Shown one piece after another: positions 1-5,457 of a stretch of DNA of 11,080 nucleotides (positions are counted from its first letter, which is position 1; each line of letters opens with the position of its first letter). Both the position numbers and the translations under genes were made by a program. The notes under the pieces are model-generated. The model had not been told where the DNA came from. It saw only the letters and a list, made by a program, of their open reading frames with translations, and did no database searches. Location of the stretch: assembly GCA_002422845.1 (NCBI GenBank), contig DITM01000035.1, positions 1 to 11,080 on the forward strand, written 5' to 3'. This stretch comes from Candidatus Paracaedibacteraceae bacterium UBA6184. Its GTDB lineage: Bacteria; Pseudomonadota; Alphaproteobacteria; UBA6184.

Positions 1-50
1 ATCGCAAAATTTTCCCGCCCAAAAATAACGAGTCCAAGGCGAGTTAAAAA
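1..50. other. Left-edge non-coding stretch
   Basis: These bases follow the stop codon of the leftmost minus-strand gene. I see no start codon with a ribosome binding site and no convincing hairpin. On the minus strand the segment reads T-rich and then GGGCGGG near its end. It may hold the leader of a gene beyond the window, but nothing here proves that. Confidence 0.4.
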
Positions 51-311
51 TTACCTATCCGGTTCAACTGATGCTTTAATTGGCCACATCACAAGGCAGG
101 CATCACCATCAGGATTTCTAAATAATCTCTGATAAAGATCTTTAATGTATTGTACGCGCTTCAAATTTTCAGGTTCTTTAGCCATTTGTGCCGAAAAATA
201 TATCTGCAACTGCTCAACTGTCCTGATTCTTAACTCGCCCGTCTCTTCAAAGTCAGTTAGACATTTATTTTGTGCATCCACGATCTCGGCTATTTTATAT
301 AGAATATCCAT
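51..311 (-). CDS. Hypothetical protein, 86 aa
   Basis: I do not recognise this gene. It starts at an ATG two bases after the stop codon of the DGQHR protein gene upstream. It has no clear Shine-Dalgarno of its own, so it is probably translated by coupling from that gene. The protein is soluble and mixed-charge, with no membrane segment, no cysteine pair and no catalytic motif. Residues 1-60 look helical (for example KIAEIVDAQNKCL and EQLQIYFSAQMAKEPENLKR). The C-terminal part, around DGDACLVMWPI, could form a strand. Being last in a co-directional chain with tight junctions suggests it shares a transcript with the genes upstream. That it is a gene is likely; its function is unknown. Confidence 0.75.
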   Translation of the reverse strand: MDILYKIAEIVDAQNKCLTDFEETGELRIRTVEQLQIYFSAQMAKEPENLKRVQYIKDLYQRLFRNPDGDACLVMWPIKASVEPDR

Positions 312-313
312 TA

Positions 314-1207
314 TTATTTTTTTGGTTTCCTTACACGTATCGCGTTGTACACACTTGAACTCAAAGCAAAACCTTCGTTCATTAAAGCGACAGTGTTTTC
401 TGATATTTGTGCTTTAAAGGCGACAGTCTCAGCTTCAACGGTTGAATTCCTGTTAAATAATGGCAGGATCCGCTTCAGCATAAACATTGTTTCGCCAACA
501 TTTAATGCATCTTTGGTTCCGGGTTGATAACCAGCCAAAATAACATCTCTCCGTATTGTGGCCTCTTTAACACCCCTATTCAAATTTATTGCAGCAAGAA
601 GACGCTCAAATACTTGTTTGGTTTTAACCTCACCATACATTACAGTGCAAAAATAATGTAAAGCAATATAAATACTTTTAACATTTGTTCCACTAAATTT
701 ACAATATGATTTAACCTGTAAAATATGAGGCTGTAGTTCTTTGTCCCACGCCGGTAATACTTGGGATAAATAATCGTTTGGCAGTTGGCGCTTAGTTGTT
801 CCGCCAAACATAATCTCACCAACGTCATGAAGAGAAGTAACCAACAAACTCGCGTTTTTCAAATCAAGGCGCTCTGCAACATGAGTCGAAGTCCTTTTTC
901 GCCCAATATCAATAACATCAACAACACTTGGATTGACATTAAAAAATACAGTCATTAGCACTGGGATATTGGACTCTACAATGGCGCTTAAGCGGTGCTG
1001 TCCATCCAACAACTCCTCGTTCGGACCAAGCAAAATTCCACTTGGTGTTAATTGCCATGTTCCGGCCTTCATAGAACACGAATATCTGTGCACAATCATA
1101 AGAGAAATTGAGCGGTTTCGTCGGCTATTCCCCAACCATTTTTTGGCCATTTCTGGGGTTACTAGTATAACTTTCATTTGCGGAAGTTGGATCAAAATTT
1201 CATTCAT
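314..1207 (-). CDS. DGQHR-motif / ParB-N-fold-like phage protein, 297 aa
   Basis: The N-terminal third has the layout of ParB/Srx-fold proteins found in many phages and plasmids. It reads VTPEMAKKWL (residues 16-25), NRSIS (31-35), a helix with MKAGTW (46-51), then LLDGQHRLSAI with D68-G69-Q70-H71-R72, and DVIDIGRKRT around 101-110. In this fold the DGQHR loop binds a nucleotide or a DNA end. The motif also occurs in DndB-type DGQHR proteins. The C-terminal two thirds are mostly helical and I do not recognise them. The start is set at the ATG at 1207 because AAAGGAAAAACC precedes it; an upstream in-frame start five codons earlier lacks such a site. Plausible roles are DNA binding or nuclease, partition, or regulation, but no catalytic proof is visible. 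It is the largest protein in this block and lies near the distal end of its operon. Confidence 0.75.
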   Translation of the reverse strand: MNEILIQLPQMKVILVTPEMAKKWLGNSRRNRSISLMIVHRYSCSMKAGTWQLTPSGILLGPNEELLDGQHRLSAIVESNIPVLMTVFFNVNPSVVDVIDIGRKRTSTHVAERLDLKNASLLVTSLHDVGEIMFGGTTKRQLPNDYLSQVLPAWDKELQPHILQVKSYCKFSGTNVKSIYIALHYFCTVMYGEVKTKQVFERLLAAINLNRGVKEATIRRDVILAGYQPGTKDALNVGETMFMLKRILPLFNRNSTVEAETVAFKAQISENTVALMNEGFALSSSVYNAIRVRKPKK

Positions 1208-1247
1208 GGTTTTTCCTTTCAAGTAATTAAAAACAAAACACTTAACA

Positions 1248-1361
1248 CTAAATATTCTTATAAATCATCCCATCTGTATACCTCGTATTATTTATCGAAA
1301 ATCGTCCAACAAACACATTGCCGCGATTTCCATGTACAATGCCCGCCACAAACAGTTCCAT
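1248..1361 (-). CDS. Small hypothetical protein, 37 aa
   Basis: A short open frame begins at an ATG six bases after AAAGG and ends at TAG. The peptide (MELFVAGIVHGNRG... to YKNI) is glycine- and asparagine-containing, with no full membrane helix. The frame stays open upstream to a GTG at 1388, which would add nine residues (VGEIPERFI), so the start is uncertain. It fills an otherwise empty gap between two small hydrophobic ORFs and the DGQHR gene, and it is co-directional with both. It is too short for family assignment. I accept it because of the ribosome binding site and because the neighbouring genes leave no other empty space. Confidence 0.45.
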   Translation of the reverse strand: MELFVAGIVHGNRGNVFVGRFSINNTRYTDGMIYKNI

Positions 1362-1389
1362 AATAAACCTTTCAGGGATCTCTCCCACA

Positions 1390-1470
1390 TTAATCAACCT
1401 TGTTATTAACCACTATATAATAACCAACATACATACAAAGACACAAAATCAACAAAGATATATCATCCAT
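1390..1470 (-). CDS. Micro-ORF, single membrane helix, 26 aa
   Basis: The ATG shares one base with the TGA stop of the upstream 53-residue gene (TGATG junction), a classic coupling arrangement. The peptide is MDDISLLILCLCMYVGYYIV followed by VNNKVD. That is an acidic N-terminus, about 17 hydrophobic residues and a polar tail, so it is probably a single-pass membrane miniprotein. No independent Shine-Dalgarno is obvious. Its function is unknown; small membrane proteins like this are common among phage host-takeover genes. It could also be a chance ORF, although the junction geometry matches its neighbours. Confidence 0.5.
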   Translation of the reverse strand: MDDISLLILCLCMYVGYYIVVNNKVD

Positions 1471-1631
1471 CACGTTATCATCCATCTAAAGAATGCGATC
1501 ACGCTGATTCCCCACATAATCAAGTTAGGCACCTGAAGCACTATCGCTGCTGGCGCACCAAATGATTTAGCGGTCGCTACAATTGCCGAAAATGATACCA
1601 CAAACAATAAAATGATTTGATAAAATGTCAT
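1470..1631 (-). CDS. Small membrane protein, 53 aa
   Basis: A perfect AGGAGG (1643-1638) lies six bases before the ATG, and a near-consensus sigma70 promoter lies directly upstream, so this short frame is very likely a gene. The peptide has two hydrophobic segments. Residues 4-22 (YQIILLFVVSFSAIVATA) and about 29-50 (AAIVLQVPNLIMWGISVIAF) are separated by KSFGAP, and it ends RWMIT. This fits a two-helix hairpin inner-membrane protein. It is the first gene after its promoter and is followed by a coupled second hydrophobic miniprotein, so the pair may act together at the membrane. I cannot assign a family; holin-like or superinfection-exclusion roles are possible but unsupported. Confidence 0.8.
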   Translation of the reverse strand: MTFYQIILLFVVSFSAIVATAKSFGAPAAIVLQVPNLIMWGISVIAFFRWMIT

Positions 1632-1648
1632 TTCTAGCCTCCTACACA

Positions 1649-1676
1649 ATCATACCACAATTCCGCCGTGTGTCAA
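1649..1676 (-). promoter_or_regulatory. Sigma70-like promoter for the 1631 gene
   Basis: On the minus strand TTGACA (1676-1671), a 16-base spacer and TATGAT (1654-1649) are followed after only 5 bases by AGGAGG. The -10 box contains the TGA stop of the upstream gene (1650-1652). The predicted start of transcription falls in or next to the ribosome binding site, giving a very short leader. It would re-start transcription of the distal part of the block. Confidence 0.8.
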
Positions 1677-1916
1677 GTCTGAATCGTCATCAGCCACCTC
1701 TACATATTTCATTTTGTCAAACAGGTCGCTAACCCTCTTTATTTTCTCGTCATACATACGAATTATCTTATCCTCTTGTTCATCGTCCTGAGTATACATA
1801 CCCCTAATCTCGTGTACCTTATGGTCCTCAAGTCTCCACACCTTCTCATTAAGTGCGGCAAATATTAACTGTTTATCTTCGGCGTCTAGTACAAAATCAA
1901 AATGATAATGTTTCAT
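1650..1916 (-). CDS. Hypothetical acidic protein, 88 aa
   Basis: I do not recognise this gene. Its ATG overlaps the stop of the upstream zinc-binding protein gene (ATGA), and AAAGG lies seven bases upstream. The protein starts MKHYHFDFVLDAEDKQLIF, continues through a long charged helical stretch (about residues 25-72, with EDKIIRMYDEKIKRVSDLFDKM) and ends in an acidic tail with DDDSD. It has no cysteine pairs and no membrane helix. The last codons double as the spacer and -10 box of the promoter for the next gene, which constrains the C-terminus (GGIVV). Function unknown. Confidence 0.8.
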   Translation of the reverse strand: MKHYHFDFVLDAEDKQLIFAALNEKVWRLEDHKVHEIRGMYTQDDEQEDKIIRMYDEKIKRVSDLFDKMKYVEVADDDSDLTHGGIVV

Positions 1917-2212
1917 GGGATCCTTTTCTTCGCTTCTTTAGCGCAATCAGGACATACCGCAACATAAGAGTCGCCATTATATCTATCCATGCTATATTTC
2001 ACGATGTACTGATCCCATTCGTAATATTCCTCACCACACCAACAACAGTCTATTTTTGCCGACCAATTACGCTTATAAACATCGTCAATGCTTTGGATGT
2101 GGCTTGGTATTGCCTTAACCTCTTTTATTTTGGCGCGCAGCATTTTTAACTCGCGAATCTTCTCTACCAATTCCTGATAACTCGCTATAATTGCGTCAAG
2201 TTTTTTAATCAT
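1913..2212 (-). CDS. Putative zinc-binding protein with N-terminal coiled coil, 99 aa
   Basis: The N-terminal half (residues 2-33, with SYQELVEKIRELKMLRAKIK) is a likely coiled coil. The C-terminal half carries C57-x-C59 in CCWCGEE, then WDQYIVKY, then C87-P-D-C90 followed by AKEAKK. This is a four-cysteine zinc knuckle or ribbon of the treble-clef type. The core C-x-WCG-x-E, DQY-x-V-x-Y and CP-x-CAK is shared with the adjacent upstream protein, so the two are probably duplicates. The ATG overlaps the stop of that gene (TAATG). No enzymatic residues are evident. I infer a nucleic-acid- or protein-binding role. Confidence 0.75.
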   Translation of the reverse strand: MIKKLDAIIASYQELVEKIRELKMLRAKIKEVKAIPSHIQSIDDVYKRNWSAKIDCCWCGEEYYEWDQYIVKYSMDRYNGDSYVAVCPDCAKEAKKRIP

Positions 2213-2460
2213 TATCTAAAGACCGCTTTCGTTTCATCAAACATCGCTCTCAGTTTTTCGTTCTTTGCACATTCTGGACAAACCGGATCCAAATATTCGA
2301 TATCGCTAAGAACGCCACCAACGGATTGCTGAACAACATATTGTACAACATATTGGTCAGTTCTATCGTGTTCTTTGCCGCACCAAACACACTTAACCAA
2401 CTCTCTTGGTATTCGCTTAAATATGCAAATAACTTCTTTTACATTATTAGGTATCGGCAT
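2212..2460 (-). CDS. Putative zinc-binding protein, 82 aa
   Basis: C24-V-W-C27 (in KCVWCGKE) and C61-P-E-C64 (in VCPECAKNEK) form a probable four-cysteine zinc site. They are separated by DQYVVQYVVQ, an extended segment that matches DQYIVKY in the neighbouring 99-residue protein. That neighbour has the same knuckles in the same order, which supports tandem duplication. GGGAGG lies before the ATG and supports this start. The gene overlaps the end of the upstream multi-zinc protein gene by 14 bases. I cannot name a family; the fold looks like a small treble-clef finger. Confidence 0.75.
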   Translation of the reverse strand: MPIPNNVKEVICIFKRIPRELVKCVWCGKEHDRTDQYVVQYVVQQSVGGVLSDIEYLDPVCPECAKNEKLRAMFDETKAVFR

Positions 2461-2911
2461 TTTGGGCCTCCCGCGATATCTTCTTATACGTTAATGTATA
2501 GTCTTTAAAACGCTCAACGAAAAAGTTCTGTTCGCACACTGGACATTTTGCAACAATCTCTTCTCCACACTTTGGAAGCCTCACATTCCACCAAGCACTA
2601 ATCATACAGTGCGGGCAACAAGGATAGTGGCCAACTTTCGTTATCTTGTCCTTCATATCCCGTTCTTCCTCAGTAGTCCACGGCTTTCCGCGAATACCAC
2701 AAGAGTAAACGCCTTCGTCCTGATCCATGCCAATTAATTTTTTATATCGCGAATCACAGTACTGGCACTCCATATGTGTTCTGATTTGAAATGGCTGGTA
2801 GTCAAATATAGTACATTGGCAATATTGTTCGCCTTTTTCAATTGTTTCGCGACACCAGTCACATACGTGTTCCTTGCGAGCATGTGGGTATTTGCAAGTA
2901 TAGTCAGTCAT
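2447..2911 (-). CDS. Two-module zinc-finger protein, 154 aa
   Basis: The protein has two cysteine-rich modules. The first reads HVCDWCRETIEKGEQY (C17, C20) followed by THMECQYC (H46, C49, C52). This is the C-x2-C, GE-x-Y, H-x2-C pattern of small phage zinc proteins that resemble HNH-associated knuckles but lack the HNH catalytic residues. The second is a zinc ribbon with CCPHC (C99, C102) and CPVC (C123, C126), separated by AWWN and the KCGEE turn. Between them lies a charged linker with WTTEEERDMKDK. AGGAGG stands nine bases before the ATG. It is the largest of four adjacent cysteine-rich genes. Exact function unknown. Confidence 0.8.
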   Translation of the reverse strand: MTDYTCKYPHARKEHVCDWCRETIEKGEQYCQCTIFDYQPFQIRTHMECQYCDSRYKKLIGMDQDEGVYSCGIRGKPWTTEEERDMKDKITKVGHYPCCPHCMISAWWNVRLPKCGEEIVAKCPVCEQNFFVERFKDYTLTYKKISREAQNADT

Positions 2912-3104
2912 TATTTATCGCCTCCTGACAATCCTTGCACAAGTAATGAGACGTGTTGTATTTATAATTAAATCCTTTTGGGTATTGTTCATTTGCTATT
3001 ACATTACACTGATCTGTCGCCCGTTGGTCACAAAATTCACAATCAATGTTTGTGTCAAGCGCCCTAAACGATACGCAATGAGTTAATTCAGTTACTATTT
3101 TCAT
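2904..3104 (-). CDS. Small cysteine-rich putative zinc-binding protein, 66 aa
   Basis: Cysteines occur as C22-E-F-C25, C33 and C56-K-D-C59, with H53 just before the last pair (SHYLCKDC). The pattern fits a treble-clef zinc finger, with the second knuckle at the head of the terminal helix (CQEAI). The ATG is seven bases after AGGG. The gene overlaps its upstream neighbour by 17 bases and the next gene by 8, so it is embedded in the operon. It is the first of the four cysteine-rich genes in reading order. No enzymatic motif is visible. I infer a binding or adaptor role. Confidence 0.75.
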   Translation of the reverse strand: MKIVTELTHCVSFRALDTNIDCEFCDQRATDQCNVIANEQYPKGFNYKYNTSHYLCKDCQEAINND

Positions 3105-3420
3105 GCTTAGCCCTATACTCTTCTATGGTGCAGATGTCGGTAATTTCATCAAGGTGCCACCGATCATAACACGCCACAGCGGTGTTGTCTGTGTCTTTCC
3201 TATATTTGTACCCGGTTCTGTCAATGAAATAGTTCTTTGTTTCGCGGAGCCACACTCTCCTACCTTGATACAACCCAACATGTGTCATTTTAGAAAGTGC
3301 TTTTTCTTTTTTGGCTTTTTCTTCTTTGGTATATTCTTCACGAAGAGTATCCTTCACCAACTTTATTGCCTCGTCTAGTTTGCGAACCTGTTCCTCAAGT
3401 TCTTTAATTTTCTGGCTCAT
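3088..3420 (-). CDS. Coiled-coil protein with LRET domain, 110 aa
   Basis: Residues 1-42 form a lysine/glutamate-rich coiled coil (KELEEQVRKLDEAIKLV onwards). The rest is a compact domain with YQGRRVWLRETKNYFIDRTG, which shares the LRET-x2-[FY]-F-I core (L58-T61, F65-I66) with the 72-residue protein two genes upstream. AGGTGA lies before the ATG, and the ATG overlaps the stop of a 21-codon upstream frame (ATGA). I do not recognise a named family. The LRET segment looks like a small beta-rich fold, and the duplicated copy suggests that it, not the coil, is the functional unit. Confidence 0.75.
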   Translation of the reverse strand: MSQKIKELEEQVRKLDEAIKLVKDTLREEYTKEEKAKKEKALSKMTHVGLYQGRRVWLRETKNYFIDRTGYKYRKDTDNTAVACYDRWHLDEITDICTIEEYRAKHENSN

Positions 3421-3482
3421 GACTTCACCTTTGGCGGATCCGTCACGGCGTCACGCCATTTACAACAAATATATTCACTCAT
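3417..3482 (-). CDS. Micro-ORF or leader peptide, 21 aa
   Basis: A 21-codon frame (MSEYICCKWRDAVTDPPKVK, then S) fits exactly between its neighbours. Its ATG shares a base with the TAA of the upstream gene, and its TGA overlaps the ATG of the 110-residue gene. AGGAG lies seven bases before the ATG, inside the end of the upstream gene. The fit at both ends and the ribosome binding site argue that it is translated. It may act mainly to couple translation into the next gene, or be the remnant of a CC-containing zinc protein. No homology can be claimed at this length. Confidence 0.55.
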   Translation of the reverse strand: MSEYICCKWRDAVTDPPKVKS

Positions 3483-3802
3483 TATATTCTCCTAATGTAT
3501 CCATCATAATCAATTTCATATCGATCATCATCGTATAATTTATAGGCTCGCCTGATTACTTGATCCATTTCGTGAATCTCGCGCTCATGTTGTTCCTCGA
3601 TTCGTTTTAACTTATCTGCGGCCTCGTCTTGTAACACAGCAAACCTACCAGCCCAGCCCGGATTGTATTCAACTAAATCATAGTTGTCGTGCATTCCTTG
3701 AGCCGCGTCAGCAATATACTCCTCCTGCTCTCGTGTCAGTTTAGCACCGCACTCTTCGGCAGCATTAGCAATAACATCAACCCATAAGTCTTTAACGCTC
3801 AT
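3482..3802 (-). CDS. Conserved-type phage hypothetical with coiled coil, 106 aa
   Basis: The layout is familiar from small hypothetical proteins of many phages. An N-terminal helix ends in CGAKLTREQEEYIADAAQ. Then come a Gly/Pro-containing segment around NPGW, a long charged coiled coil (about residues 58-90, KLKRIEEQHEREIHEMDQ), and a short C-terminal strand with DYDGYIRR. I am not aware of a known function. The start is placed at the ATG at 3802, after GAGGTACAGA; the in-frame TTG upstream has no such site. The 3' end holds the Shine-Dalgarno of the following 21-codon ORF. Overlaps with both neighbours show it is part of the block. Confidence 0.75.
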   Translation of the reverse strand: MSVKDLWVDVIANAAEECGAKLTREQEEYIADAAQGMHDNYDLVEYNPGWAGRFAVLQDEAADKLKRIEEQHEREIHEMDQVIRRAYKLYDDDRYEIDYDGYIRRI

Positions 3803-4010
3803 TCTGTACCTCTTTGTCAATTTTTTCTATAAATATAATACTCCATGGCCATTCTCCTTCAAGTTCGTATGCTCCATCCCACTTTTTAAATCGTCTTTTT
3901 GCGTCACCAACTTCAATAAAAAATCTTGGTGTTTCGCGCAATAATATTTTCCCAAACTCGCCCCGATATGCAACTAGGGTGGCTGTGTGTGTTGCGGATT
4001 TGATGCTCAT
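3792..4010 (-). CDS. Small LRET-domain protein, 72 aa
   Basis: The core GKILLRETPRFFIEVGD (L24-T27, F31-I32) matches the LRET domain of the 110-residue protein downstream, without the coiled coil. After it come a basic stretch (AKRRFKK), an aromatic turn (GEWPWSIIF) and a charged end. It is probably a single beta-rich domain. The ATG at 4010 overlaps the TGA of the upstream gene (ATGA); an in-frame TTG a few codons earlier is less likely. Only GGGG precedes the ATG, so translation may depend on coupling. Function unknown. Confidence 0.75.
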   Translation of the reverse strand: MSIKSATHTATLVAYRGEFGKILLRETPRFFIEVGDAKRRFKKWDGAYELEGEWPWSIIFIEKIDKEVQNER

Positions 4011-4477
4011 TCTGCGCCCCAATTGTTTGTGTCCGTAAGGTAATCCAACATTTGTCTCAACCGTGTGTTGGTTTCATTATAACGATTATTAATTTTAGTC
4101 CTCTCTTCTTTAATCTGTTCCAGTTCTTCGCGCAATTTAATTATCTCTGCTTGTATCGCTTCTCTGCCCTTATCTTTAAACGGGCTGGATAATCTCCTCT
4201 CAGAATCTGTGCGTATGCGACCAAACTGAATAATTTCGTCAATCATCCAATCACAGTTGCCAAAGCCTGATGACCGCTTCCTGATTATGTCTGGCTCCTT
4301 GTTGTTGGCTGACTCGCGAACTTCAATAAGCACTTTGTTGCCAGTTTCAAAAGTATAGGAATAGATTTTGTGCTCAACATGCCCAGCGAGTTTATATGGC
4401 CGCACCTTAGCAAACAGAAAGTCTGATTCCATTGGCTCGTTGTTGGAATTCCACAGGGTCAAAGTAAATACGATCAT
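4007..4477 (-). CDS. First gene of block 1, C-terminal coiled coil, 156 aa
   Basis: I do not recognise this protein. Residues 1-60 look beta-rich (IVFTLTLWN, YSYTFETGNKVLIEVRES). They are followed by a charged segment and then a strong coiled coil at about 100-145 (IIKLREELEQIKEERTKI). The ATG at 4477 is preceded by GGAGG and a good promoter; an in-frame GTG five codons upstream lies inside the ribosome binding site region and is rejected. It is promoter-proximal in a chain of roughly a dozen genes that all read leftward. An oligomeric binding protein is plausible, but no enzymatic residues are visible. Confidence 0.8.
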   Translation of the reverse strand: MIVFTLTLWNSNNEPMESDFLFAKVRPYKLAGHVEHKIYSYTFETGNKVLIEVRESANNKEPDIIRKRSSGFGNCDWMIDEIIQFGRIRTDSERRLSSPFKDKGREAIQAEIIKLREELEQIKEERTKINNRYNETNTRLRQMLDYLTDTNNWGAE

Positions 4478-4494
4478 TCTGTACCTCCACACGT

Positions 4495-4522
4495 ATCATA
4501 CCCAACTTTCTGGGAAATGCAA
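4495..4522 (-). promoter_or_regulatory. Sigma70-like promoter of minus-strand block 1
   Basis: TTGCAT (4522-4517), a 16-base spacer and TATGAT (4500-4495) on the minus strand are followed six bases later by GGAGG (4488-4484). The gap from -10 box to ribosome binding site matches the promoters at 1649-1676 and 8080-8108. It lies back-to-back with the control region of the plus-strand island. Confidence 0.75.
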
Positions 4523-4566
4523 CAAATTTTTTCGCGCTAGTGAATAATTAGTTGCGTTACTAGGAG
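4521..4566 (+). promoter_or_regulatory. Control region of the first LFEG island
   Basis: AACAAA, TTTTTT (4527-4532), TCGCGC (4532-4537), an AATAAT element (4543-4548), GTTG (4551-4554) and TAGGAGA before the ATG occur in the same order as upstream of the gene at 8179. No strong -35 box is visible here, so the promoter itself is uncertain. The shared order of blocks is what supports a regulatory role. Confidence 0.5.
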
Positions 4567-4572
4567 ATTTTC

Positions 4573-5457
4573 ATGGCTAATTTATTTGAAGGTTTAAATA
4601 TTACGAGAATGCAGGAAATGGCGGGAATTCCGACTGGTGCCGATGCCGCACTTAACTTGGCGCGCAATAACACAAAAGTCCTTATTACAAAGGGCTTGGA
4701 GGCACTGGACAGGCTACGCCGCAACAATGCCGCGCTAAACGCCAAATACTCCGAGTTTATTCAGGTGGCCAAAGAAGTAAAGGTGCGCCTAAATATGAAA
4801 GAGATTAATAGTATAACTCCTGATAACAGAAATATTGATGTAAATGCTTTATATGACGCCAAAGACCTGTTAAGCAAAATGTACACTTTGTTAAGTGATA
4901 CAAGGGCTGGCAACAACGACACCGTTACTGCCTACAAGCGTGCTGCTGGCGCTGTGGAGGAGTTGATTAGTTTGGGTGGTAGCGGTAAGGCACCTAGGTC
5001 TGGCGCAGCCTCCAAACCAAGTGTACCTATCACACCGAGCGGACCCGCACCCGGTAATGCTGAGAAGCAAGAGTATGACAAATATTATAACGAGTTCTTC
5101 AATGCTGGTTTAAAGGTTTACAACTTAGTTAAGAGTTTGGTGGTGGCCAAGTTTGGCGGCAACGATAAAGCGGCAGAGGCTAAAGTAAAAAGTCTTAAGG
5201 ACCAGCGCCTAAGATTGCAGCAACTAGTAGCAGAGCGTGACAATTTGATGAAGGGTGGCACAAACAAAACAGATTATTATTTAACCAATATGCAGAAGAA
5301 TGCCGAACAGGTCAATTCGTTTTTTAGCGAAATGGCCGCTCACTATGCCCGCATTATTGATGTGAACAAGGTGACCGAACTTATGGACAGACTCAAGGAA
5401 GAGTACGATACCTTTATGTCGCTGACAAGCGGAACAACTGGCGGATACGATGAGTAA
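4573..5457 (+). CDS. LFEG-leader protein A, two-domain, 294 aa
   Basis: The N-terminus (MANLFEGLNITRMQEMAG) is the leader shared with the genes at 5450 and 8179. Residues about 22-132 are helical with leucine-rich segments. Residues 135-163 are a Gly/Ser/Pro/Ala linker (GGSGKAPRSGAASKPS and on). Residues 165-294 form a second helical domain ending in TSGTTGGYDE. It has no signal peptide, membrane helix or catalytic motif. AGGAG lies seven bases before the ATG. The gene is first in its island and overlaps the next by eight bases. By analogy with T4 internal head proteins, the leader could be a capsid-targeting propeptide cut after MQE. That would make this a packaged virion protein, which is an inference. 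Confidence 0.85.
   Translation: MANLFEGLNITRMQEMAGIPTGADAALNLARNNTKVLITKGLEALDRLRRNNAALNAKYSEFIQVAKEVKVRLNMKEINSITPDNRNIDVNALYDAKDLLSKMYTLLSDTRAGNNDTVTAYKRAAGAVEELISLGGSGKAPRSGAASKPSVPITPSGPAPGNAEKQEYDKYYNEFFNAGLKVYNLVKSLVVAKFGGNDKAAEAKVKSLKDQRLRLQQLVAERDNLMKGGTNKTDYYLTNMQKNAEQVNSFFSEMAAHYARIIDVNKVTELMDRLKEEYDTFMSLTSGTTGGYDE

Noticed and set aside
1208..1649. tRNA or structured RNA in the gap between the DGQHR gene and the 88-residue gene
   Set aside because: No cloverleaf or long stem could be drawn; the gap is explained by three short ORFs with start signals or coupled junctions.
3055..3060. Internal TTGACA-like boxes on the minus strand (around 3060, 3217 and 7747)
   Set aside because: They lie within genes and lack a -10 box at 16-18 bases.
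145..3538. Several 60-98 codon open frames on the plus strand across 145-3538 (for example 1853-2149 and 3103-3378)
   Set aside because: They lie opposite overlapping minus-strand genes that have ribosome binding sites, coupled junctions and recognisable motifs; the plus-strand frames have none of these.
4478..4492. Longer N-terminal versions of many minus-strand genes using TTG or GTG starts (for example at 4492, 8091, 7226, 10496, 10924)
   Set aside because: The extra codons fall on the Shine-Dalgarno, the promoter or the upstream gene, while an ATG just downstream sits at proper spacing from GGAGG-like sites.
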